A stretch of 64,000 nucleotides of DNA. Source: Sclerurus mexicanus. Taxonomy: Eukaryota; Chordata; Aves; Passeriformes; Furnariidae. Below the pieces are notes generated by a model. It did not search any database. It saw only the letters and a list, made by a program, of their open reading frames with translations, and was not told the origin of the DNA. The translations under genes were made by a program, and so were the position numbers. Below, piece after piece: positions 1 through 8,100 of this stretch (position 1 is its first letter; the number at the start of each line of letters is the position of its first letter). The DNA is taken from contig VWZF01002603.1 in the NCBI GenBank assembly GCA_013396755.1, positions 131,912 through 195,911 on the forward strand, read 5' to 3'.

Positions 1-125
1 TCCCAGTTTCTAGTGCCTTCTACCCCCGACCCTATATAAACCCTCTGATCCCGGGAATAAATGCCATTCCTTTTTCACCCTTCAAGGAGTGTGCCGTCAT
101 TTCTTTCCTTTAAGGGACGTGGCAG
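1..125 (+). mobile_element. Probable 3' part of an endogenous retrovirus LTR, cut by the window edge
   Basis: A TATATAAA box (33-40) is followed 16 bp later by an AATAAA polyadenylation signal (56-61), then a pyrimidine-rich stretch and a possible ...GGCA end near 125. This close TATA plus AATAAA spacing is typical of avian LTR U3/R regions. No gag, pol or env reading frame, primer-binding site or second LTR is visible, so it is probably a solo LTR. The family cannot be named and the 5' end is outside the window. Confidence 0.4.
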
Positions 126-2899
126 GTATGAATACAGATCTGAAACTTAGCTTGAGAATGAGCTCAGGAAAGCAGACCGTGTGCAGGGATTAGAAGGGCT
201 GTGTGCGTGTCTGTGTGTGTGTGTGCTGCTGGGAATGGGGAATGCTGTTTATTCCTCCTGATTATGACAGATTGCAGTATCAGAGCAGCCCAAGGAGGAG
301 GATTCCCCTGGCTGAGCTAAAGGAGTTCACAATATGTTTCAGCAGGGACAGCAGAAATGACATCTGAGCTCGTGGCACCTCAGGTGTGAAAAACCCTGCA
401 GCAGCAGGTTGGAGGACAATGCTGAGCAAGTGTTTTCTCCAAAGGATTCCCAGGAGTGGAGAGAAGAATACGTTTCCTGATGAATCGATCCATGACAAGA
501 TATTACCTTCTTCCAAATATTGGCCACGGAGGAGCCTCTTCATCTCTTTAACAGTGAGCATTGACCTTTCTACATGAAATTAGCAAATGCTAATTTGCTA
601 ATCAGCAAATTGAACAGGGGCTGATGACAACCTCGAGCCTGATGGTGAGTCCCATGGGGTGGGGAGATGCCTGTCCATCTGTCCTCTCCATCGTCTGCCA
701 ACTGGAAGGGTATCTCTGCACACTCAGGTAGAGGTCTTGCTGGTCTTTCCTTCTTGGAAATATATTTCAAACTGTAATGGAAAAGAGTATTTTAACAGGT
801 AAGAGGTAACCACTGGCAAAATCATTAATTCCTGCACTTCCAGGCTTTTTGTACATGAATGCAAGGAAAGGCAACTGGTCATTGTCACTGGAAGGGCCTG
901 AATAAAAGACTTTGCATGACTCGTTATTAGTAAGGTCCAGCCTGTCATTTCCTGGGCTTGGGACCTGTTTTGCAACCCCAGAAAAGGATGGTATGTGCCT
1001 GAAGGTGTTTCTGAATGAGCAGGTCCATTGCAAGAGCTCATTTAGGAGCAAGGAGGAAGGGCAGGAGGTGGTGGTCAAAAGCCAGTGATGTGCAGTGCTG
1101 CTTGTGTTCTTACCCAAGGGCTGGAGACTTGCAGAAGCTCCAGAGACCCCACTTCTGAGCCCAAAGATCATTTAACTGGCTTTCTCAACTCTAAGTGGAA
1201 GGTGGCAGAGAGGCTCTTTGTGACAACACAAGGAAAAAACCCCTTGGAAATGCTCCATTCACCATATCTGAACCTGTGTTTATTAAAGACAGTTATACTA
1301 GAGAAGTAGAGGAGTATTTGGGAATGCATGTGCCTTCGGTTTGGTTAGGATTTGGGTTTGTAAACTCTGACAGGTGTTTTGGAGTGTAAAATATTTTCTA
1401 TTGAGAAACTGGCAGTGATATTTTCCACCAGATTTTTAAGGACAGGAAATTGAAGCACTTTGCGTGGGTATGCATATTTACATACATTTATACTGGTGGG
1501 GTTTTGTTTGTTTGTTTGGGTTTTGTTTTCTTTTTGTGTGTGGGGGGGTGGGAATTAATGTCTACAAACTGTCACCTATGTATAGAAATCTCAAGAATAT
1601 CCCTTTCTGTCAGTTTTGTAGAAGTCAGGCTGAGAACAGAGGGACTTTCCTCCAGTCTCAATCCTCTGAACATCCGCGGAGCAGCTGAACTACAGGACAC
1701 AGCCGTGGGAAAGCAGCATTCCTCCTGGGCCCTCCTCTTTTAAAACTTACTTGTCCTTTACTAAAATTGCAGGAGACATTACATGCAGTGTGTAATAATT
1801 TCATGGGACAGACTGAACTGATGAGAGCTTCATGCAAAGTATTAACTCATTGCTGAATCAAGGGGCAGGAGAGAGTGGGACACAGAAACGGGCCAGAGGA
1901 GTGAACCTGTGCTGCCTATGAGTGTACATTAAAGCCAGGCAAACAGTGCTGATACTGAATATGTTTAAATCCAGCAATAAGTTCTGCTTAGTCTTACTGA
2001 CTGAACTAATTTATCCCACTTTCCTGGCTATAATTTGTGTTGTATTGAATTACAACCTGAGTGGATCCAACCCCTCTAACCCTGCTGCTGGGTCATACTC
2101 CAAGCACCAAGCACTCGATGCTGGTTATAGCCCATGGACAAGGGGTCAGCACAGCAGTGCTGCTGGACAAAACAAGGCTGGGCTTTATTCTTCATAGACT
2201 GGCCACAGCATCTGTGTCCTGGCCCAGTGAAGGAAACAAATCTCTGAAACAGCAAGACAAGGAGAATTTTAGGAAGAGGGGAGAGCCTGGGGATGTTTTG
2301 CTGCTTCATGCCCGGCATGCTGCAGGTGTCTTGGCTGGTCCTGCTCCCACCTGCAATGGGGGCTCACTGTGGAAAGTGAGAAAGTGTTTTCCATGACGCA
2401 GAAGGATCTGTGAGAGTGGAGAAGCTCAGATCCCCTGATGACTGGATGTCTGGGAATACTGTATGCGAAGATGCTCTTACTGAACCAGGTGTATTGCAAT
2501 AGTTCTGCTAAGCAGAGAGAGGGGAAGCACAACTGTCTGAGAGAAGTTAGATGCTCTACAAATTAGGCTACATATTGGTTGGTTTTCCTAGGAGTCCTAA
2601 TTCGTGCTGAAAATCCTTACATTTTATCATATTTTTTTACCACTGCTTTTATTTTTTTAATCCCATTATGCATGTGCATACATGTCTATTTTTTCTTATA
2701 CAGTTTTTAGCTTATTCTTATCTTTCTAATGTGCTAGTAAAATTGCTTGTCAGTTTGTTATACATCTCTCAGGTCCTCTGTAAAGCTTTGAATAAAAAGC
2801 TTTAACCAGTTTGCCAGATGCCTTGGTGGGGGTCTCCCTGCCTGAATGTTTGGCTGCTACGGTGTGTCAGCTCTCATGCTCACCAGGGTGACCTGGTCC
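126..2899. other. Upstream intergenic DNA, no gene recognised
   Basis: Only short frames occur on both strands, without recognisable domains. Local features are a (GT)n-like run at about 205-225, a cluster of AGCAAAT/ATGCTAAT repeats at 580-608, and a T/G-rich tract at 1495-1550 that includes a run of seven G. Nothing here looks like an exon of a known protein. Confidence 0.5.
580..608. repeat. Inverted TTAGCAAAT repeat around an octamer-like ATGCTAAT
   Basis: TTAGCAAAT (580-588) and its reverse complement ATTTGCTAA (593-601) flank GCTA, and a third AGCAAAT follows at 603-609. The centre contains ATGCTAAT (587-594), a variant of the POU-factor octamer. This is a visible pattern only; any regulatory use is inference. 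Confidence 0.4.
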
Positions 2900-3930
2900 T
2901 TGGATGATTTTTAAGCAAATCTTGCTCCTCCTGTGATTTCCCAACACCCTGGTTCTTCCTCTGTAACAAATCTCTGGCACAGCATAGCTGATCCCTTCCA
3001 TTCTTTTTCAGTGCCTCTGTGACCTCTGGTACGTGATACTCTGACACTGGTGCTGAAACTTCACCTGACTCTTCTCTTACCCTTGAGTTTGTCTCAGCAC
3101 CACAAACTCTCCCTCCTTGCATGTTTCCCCTCTTCTTGTCCTCTCACATCACTGAAAACCTCAGGAAAAATCCATATTATAGATCCACTACTTTCTTTTC
3201 TATCTCCAAACCTTCAAAACTGTTTTTAATCTCTGACTCCCAGGCCAAAGGTCCTGTCTGGGTGTTGAAAGTCTCCTGGATCTTCAACAATGTGCTCTTC
3301 TCTCTCTCTCTCTGTATATTGTTCTTTTCTCCATCTTTCCTATTACCAGCCCTATATTTCTTTCTCCTTCTCTTTTAAGCTGCTGCACCAGTGACTTTCT
3401 AACCCCATGACCTGGCCCCCTCTTGTTCTCATCCCTCCTCTTCTCTTTCTCGAGCAAATTGAACACATAATAGTTTTTCTTTTGCTATAAAACCACCCCC
3501 TGAACCTGACCTCTCCCTTCAAACGTCATCTCATCTCTCAGCCGATCTGGTGCATTGCTGGGGCCATCACTTTTATGTCTTCTTTCTTCATCCTCTCCTT
3601 TCTCCACTCCATGGCATCTCTTTTTGTCCTGGTTTTCAGCTGTCATTCAATGTCTGTTGGACTTCCACTTAATCCCCTTTGACCACCTCCAGCAGTCAAT
3701 CATCCTCTGAATTTCTTCTGTGCTGGCTGTGTTCCTCTGACCCTGGTGCTTCCCCCATACCTCTGAGGTGTAAACATGGGGTCCTTCCCTCTCTCACTTT
3801 CCCTTCTCTGCTCTCCTCCTTTTCCCAGGTCAGCTCATTCATCTACGTGATTCCATTTGCCATCGATGCTAATTGCTCATCAGCTGATGATTTTCCTGCC
3901 ACTTCTCCTACTTTATTCCTTCTCCTTTTT
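2900..3930. other. Pyrimidine-rich, strand-asymmetric block
   Basis: About 1 kb in which the + strand is dominated by C and T, including a (TC)n run at about 3297-3312 and repeated CTTCTC/CCTCTC words. Short frames on either strand resemble no known protein. It could be an old, unclassified transposed copy or an untranslated-type sequence. It ends where the TG/TA-rich DNA begins. Confidence 0.4.
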
Positions 3931-4059
3931 GGAGATGATAAGTTGTCAGTAGGAGTCACTGCTAAAGTTCAGGTATTTAGGTCTGAAACCTTCTGTGTCT
4001 TGGCAACTGTTTTTGGTTTTGGCTTGTCAAGCCAGTAATACCTTAGTGACTTGAATGAA

Positions 4060-4269
4060 ATTATGTTCATACACGTATATACGTGTGTGTGTGTGTGTGT
4101 GTGTGTGCATTTCTATGTATAGGGGTGTATATATTTGTAGGGAGAGATGTATATGTGATGTGTATAGGGATATAAATAGGTGTGTATATATAGAAGCCCC
4201 TATATATAACCTTTTACACAGGTTCCTCTCTATGTATAATGGGAAGTTATATATTTGTAGGGCTGGGTG

Positions 4270-4301
<32 letters not shown>

Positions 4302-4415
4302 CCCCCCCACACGTGTGTATATATATCCTTATATATATATACATAATAATCTATAAAATATATCAATAGATATACATTTTTATATGTATGTGTATATATA
4401 CCTATATGTACACAT
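4060..4415. repeat. TG/TA-rich microsatellite block
   Basis: Contains (GT)12 at 4083-4107, (TA)12 at 4270-4294 and many GTATATA words between them, plus a C7 run beside ACACGTGTGTATATA. Alternating purine-pyrimidine DNA of this kind is length-variable and can form non-B structures. It abuts a CR1 3' end and lies about 700-1050 bp upstream of the KIF16B start codon. Confidence 0.85.
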
Positions 4416-4420
4416 AGCCA

Positions 4421-4731
4421 GGTGGTTCCCTGACAGGAGGGTGTATCCAGGTGGGGAACAGCCTCTTCTCCCAGACAACCAGAGACAGGATGAGAGGTCT
4501 TAAGCAGGGCCAGGGAAGGTTCAGGTTGGACATCAGGAGGAATTTCTTCACATAAAGGGTGATGAGACATCGGAATGGGCTGCCCAGGGATGTGGTGGAG
4601 TCACCACCCCTGGGGGTGTTTAAGAAAAGACGGGACGCGGCACTCAGTGCCAGGGTCTGGTTGGCAGGGTGGTCTTCGTAGGTTGGACTGGATGATCTCA
4701 GAGCTCTTTTCCAAGCTAATCGATTCTGTGA
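4421..4731 (+). mobile_element. CR1 LINE 3'-end fragment, upstream of the KIF16B promoter
   Basis: Begins with the CTGACAGGAGG segment and continues through the last part of the CR1 reverse transcriptase frame (AATTTCTTCAC, GGGCTGCCCAGGGA). It ends with the 3' UTR signature TTGGACTGGATGATCTCAGAGCTC and a degenerate GATTCTGTG tail. It is 5' truncated to about 310 bp and has no intact frame. It ends about 130-150 bp before the CpG-rich region. Confidence 0.9.
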
Positions 4732-4988
4732 GCTATATGTATATGTGTTTATGTACAGGCACATACGCCCCCCACGCAATGAATAAACACACGGCAGTGG
4801 ATGACCCTATGGGGACGCTCCCACACGCCCACTCACCGTATCTCTCGCTAACCTCACTGCCCTCCTCTCAAAGCTCCTCTCCTCAGCCTTCCTCCTTCTC
4901 CTCCTCCTCCCCCCACAGCCCCCGACGCCGCTCGCGTGTCGCGTGGATTGTCCGTGCGCGGCCGCCGTCCCCCCTGGGCAGGGCGGCG

Positions 4989-5002
4989 GTTGCCATAGCG
5001 AC
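4989..5002 (+). promoter_or_regulatory. RFX-type X-box candidate
   Basis: GTTGCCATAGCGAC matches the imperfect inverted-repeat X-box (GTTGCC, short spacer, RGCAAC) with one mismatch in the right half (CGAC for CAAC). It lies 115 bp upstream of the start codon inside the CpG-rich promoter, where functional X-boxes usually sit. RFX factors drive many ciliary genes. Binding here is inference. Confidence 0.5.
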
Positions 5003-5035
5003 ATGGCCTAGGCCGGGGCGGCCTCGCTCGGCCCC

Positions 5036-5054
5036 GGGGCGGGCGGGGACGGGG
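5036..5054 (+). promoter_or_regulatory. G-quadruplex motif and overlapping GC boxes
   Basis: Four G runs (5036-5039, 5041-5043, 5045-5048, 5051-5054) are separated by loops of 1, 1 and 2 nt, meeting the standard G-quadruplex rule with very short loops. GGGGCGGGC also matches an SP1/KLF GC box. The G-rich strand is the coding strand, so a structure could also form in the mRNA leader if transcription starts upstream. Confidence 0.65.
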
Positions 5055-5057
5055 ACG

Positions 5058-5093
5058 CGGACACGGACACGGACACGGACACGGACACGGACA
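5058..5093 (+). repeat. (CGGACA)6 hexanucleotide repeat in the 5' UTR
   Basis: Six exact head-to-tail copies of CGGACA end 23 bp before the KIF16B ATG. The G-rich flank GGGGACGGGGACG (5045-5057) may be a degenerate extension. The unit length is a multiple of three, but the tract is untranslated in the KIF16B frame. It is a likely length polymorphism. Confidence 0.9.
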
Positions 5094-5109
5094 GTGCGGG
5101 GCGGCGGGG

Positions 5110-5163
5110 ATGAGCCATGGCCTCGGTGAAGGTGGCCGTGCGAGTGCGGCCCATGAACCGCAG
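5110..5163 (+). other. Overlapping upstream ORF beginning 7 nt before the KIF16B start (exon 1 part)
   Basis: ATG at 5110 overlaps the TGA at 5111 (ATGA) that closes the KIF16B frame. It has G at -3 and A at +4, a moderate initiation context. Its frame reads through exon 1 and, after splicing to exon 2, ends after 22 codons at a TAA in exon 2. The peptide (MSHGLGEGGRASAAHEPQ, then four more residues) is not recognised. If it is on the mRNA, scanning ribosomes would meet it first. Confidence 0.6.
5117..5163 (+). CDS. KIF16B: KIF16B coding exon 1 (residues 1-16, start codon)
   Basis: Encodes the first beta strand of the motor and the RVRP motif (residues 9-12), which in kinesins contacts the adenine base. 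The ATG sits in a GAGCCATGG context, with G at -3 and G at +4. The exon ends CGCAG before the near-consensus donor GTGAGTG at 5164. It leaves two bases of the codon for Arg16, completed by the first G of exon 2 (phase 2). It lies inside a CpG-rich segment, as expected for a broadly expressed gene. A second ATG at 5110 overlaps it in another frame. Confidence 0.95.
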
Positions 5164-8100
5164 GTGAGTGAGCTGCGGAGCCGGTGCCGCTTCCCGAGGG
5201 TTGCGAGGAGCGCCGTGTGCCGGCTGTGCGGGCGGTCCCAGGGAATTCCCCTCGGCCGAGCCGGGGAGCGGCTGCCGGGAGCGCTCCTCCGCCCCGGCAG
5301 GCTGGGAAGGGATCCCCGGCGGAGGGAGGGTTTGCCTGGGAAGTTCAGTCTGTGGCGGTGTGAAGCGCTGGTTTGTCTGATCCCGTCATCTGGGATCAGA
5401 GGAGAAGTTTGTTGGAGGTGAGAAACTCTTGAGAAGAGGGAGGACCTGCCAAGGATGTGCAGCCAGGCTTCTGAAACTGGAAGGAAACCTACTTCGTGTA
5501 CAAACAGCAGCCCCTTCTGCGAGAGAGGTTGTTGCCTAGTTCGTTTGGAGTCGTTAAGGTGGAGGCTCAAAGTGTATAGATATAAGCTCAAAGGGTATAA
5601 ATATATATATAAACACTTAAGCTCAAAGTATGTAAACATATAGTCTGCCGTATGTGCTGTATGGACAGGAGTTCATCACCCACTTCCCGAGATACATCTG
5701 GGGAATAAACACTGTTTTCTTTCATGAAATAAGTGCGTGATATGCACAATAGAGTCAATGATATAATTTAAGAACCATACGTAGAAAACTCTCTGATTCT
5801 GCTGGCAGTGCTCTTACTTCTTCCCTCACTCTGAAGTGATGTAGCCAGTTCAAAAGAAAAGTGGTTTAAAAGCACAGTCAGCCAGTGAGGCTCCCCCTGT
5901 GCCTCTCACTGGATCTGATTCAGGTCTTTAAAAAATACGATTTACCAAGTTCTGAAGGTCGGTCAATATCTTGTTTTCAGGGAGGGGAGGACAAGCCGTG
6001 CTAAAATAAAGTTGATGAAGGTGTAGGAAGGGGAAAATGTTGCAGGTTGGTTTTAAGTAGTTCAGGCAGTTGGTGGGAGGTCAGGGTTGATGAATAATCT
6101 TGTCACACCCTCCTGCTTCCCTGTGCTTTCTCCCTCAGGTTTAACCATGTGGGTCTTAAATTTTTTTAAGATTATTCTGTAAATGCACTCCGCTTTTCCT
6201 TCAAGAATCTCAGACAACAGGTAGCATAGGTTTTGAAAGTATTAAGACTTGTTATGTGCAGTGTTTTGGTAGTATGGAGGAGTTTTGTCTGTGGACTGTA
6301 AGAGTGATCTACTAATGGACAAAAGAGAGGGAGGTGGAAAAAACATGGCAGAGGAGAAAAGGGCTGGTCATGGTGATGGGCTGTGAAAACACCAAATGAA
6401 AATGTGTGAGTGGAAGTTTGGAAGTGTTATGGTAAAGAATATCAATGACTGGACCTAGTGTCTGTGGTGCACATGGGAGGGTAAATTGGATGGGGCCGGA
6501 TCAGAGACTGCCTAGTAAATGATGAAAACGGTTTGTGATGTGTTGGAAAAGTGCAAGCCTAAGAGCAGGGCAAACGAAGTTCTGGTGTGCAAGTGACAAG
6601 CCAAGAAAATGGTCTTGTCACAGATGTGTGGCAACGAGCAAGCTGTGAAAAACTGGTGGGTGTCTGACCACGCAAACTGTGAAGAGCTTTCCAGTTCAGG
6701 TTGCTGAAACCTTGCTGCTTGTGGGATGGTGTTTGATGCTTAAGAAACATTATCAGAAAGCTGGATTCAATGTCATGGGGTGTTGCTTCTAAGTCTTGAT
6801 TTTTGCAGGGACACAGTGGCTGTGTGGTGTGGGACGCAGTGCTGGAGTTGGCAGTCATTCTGTCCTCCAGTCAGTGCTGGATTCATGCTGTGTTTTGTAA
6901 AACTGAGATTTTAAGCCTTAGAGGACCCAGTAGCTTTTCCTGTTGGAATAGTCAAGGTGTGGTGACCCCTAAGCCAGGAGCAGTAACTATATTTTGCTTA
7001 TTGGTTTCACGGAATCGCAGAATTGTTAGGGTTGGAAGGAATCTCTGGACATCATCTAGTTCGCTCCCCTGCCAAGGCAGGGTCACCTTGGCAGGTGTTC
7101 CCTTGTACATGTGTCTTCTCTCAGCTGTGCTCCCTTCACATTTTTGGGTCCCTGGAGCATTTTACAGAGGAAAGGCCTTTCTGCCCTTTCAAAGGAACTT
7201 TACAACCAGGTATTCATTCTCCAGCACTTATTTTCAAAACTGTTAACGTGGTACTGTATAGAGTTAAATTTAATTCAGTTAAATTTGCTTTGGTTTGTTT
7301 GAAGCTTAATCATATAATGCAGTTTATTTCATGAGTCATTTTTAATTAGAGAAGACACAGCTAATGAATGGTTATTGGTAAGACTCCTGCATTATGGAGC
7401 AGTTGCACCGTGTGGTGTCATAGCACTGCTAATTGTGTAATAAGTCATGAACATGTATTTTGGAGTGAATCATGTGATGGGGAGAGGGTTGTTATTTAAG
7501 GATTACTTGCTCTTCCATTGCTTAGATGACAGATTTTAGTATTTTTTTTTCTTCTGCTGTGATTTATTTTCAGTCTTCTCATTCTCTGACTTGATCTGGA
7601 AGGAATTTATTCATTTCAGTGCTGTTGTCAAAGCTCTTGACCATTCTTCTTAGTGAACATCCCAAATTGTGTTACACAGAGGTTACACTACAGTCTTTTG
7701 ACTGTATCTCTGCATAACATAATAAAAGTATGTCTGATATCTTTGCAGTTACTGCTTTGAAATCAGTTGTGAGCATGAGCTTAGAAAGTTCAGTTACTTG
7801 GTGATTTCTCCATCTCCCCTTTGATTTCCCTCATTCGATACTGAATTGCCATGACAGCCTTTCAGTCAGTGCTTATAGCTCTATGTTTCTGTAAAGGAGC
7901 AAAACCCTCCCAGCTGGAGGAAGCCTTGGTTTTCCTCACTGGATAGAAATCTGCAGGGAGGTGAGGTTGGGTGGTTGATGTATTTTGCTGTGGCAAGTTA
8001 ATGCTTTTGGACACCATTATTTCTAAGGTTCATTTTCCAACATAGTCACTAGAACCATTCGTTTTCTTATACTTTGGAGGACTTGACTGAAGAATCCCAT

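Larger units (their letters stand above)
4860..5116 (+). promoter_or_regulatory. KIF16B CpG-island promoter and 5' UTR
   Basis: GC content and CpG density rise sharply from about 4915 and stay high into intron 1, to about 5330. No TATA box lies near the start. Visible elements are an RFX-like X-box (4989-5002), overlapping GC boxes (5036-5048) and a (CGGACA)6 repeat (5058-5093). The transcription start cannot be placed exactly; about 4990-5090 is plausible. This is the usual TATA-less promoter type of widely expressed genes. Confidence 0.75.

Noticed and set aside
4575..5129. 184-codon open frame on the + strand running through the CR1 end and the hexamer repeat
   Set aside because: Its first half is CR1 3' UTR, its end is the repeat read as Thr-Arg, and its frame differs from KIF16B. 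There is no sign that it is transcribed as a unit.
4854..5639. 261-codon open frame on the - strand across the promoter and exon 1
   Set aside because: It is Pro/Arg-rich because it reads the complement of a CpG island and the CGGACA repeat. It has no domain and overlaps the KIF16B start. GC-rich DNA lacks stops by composition.
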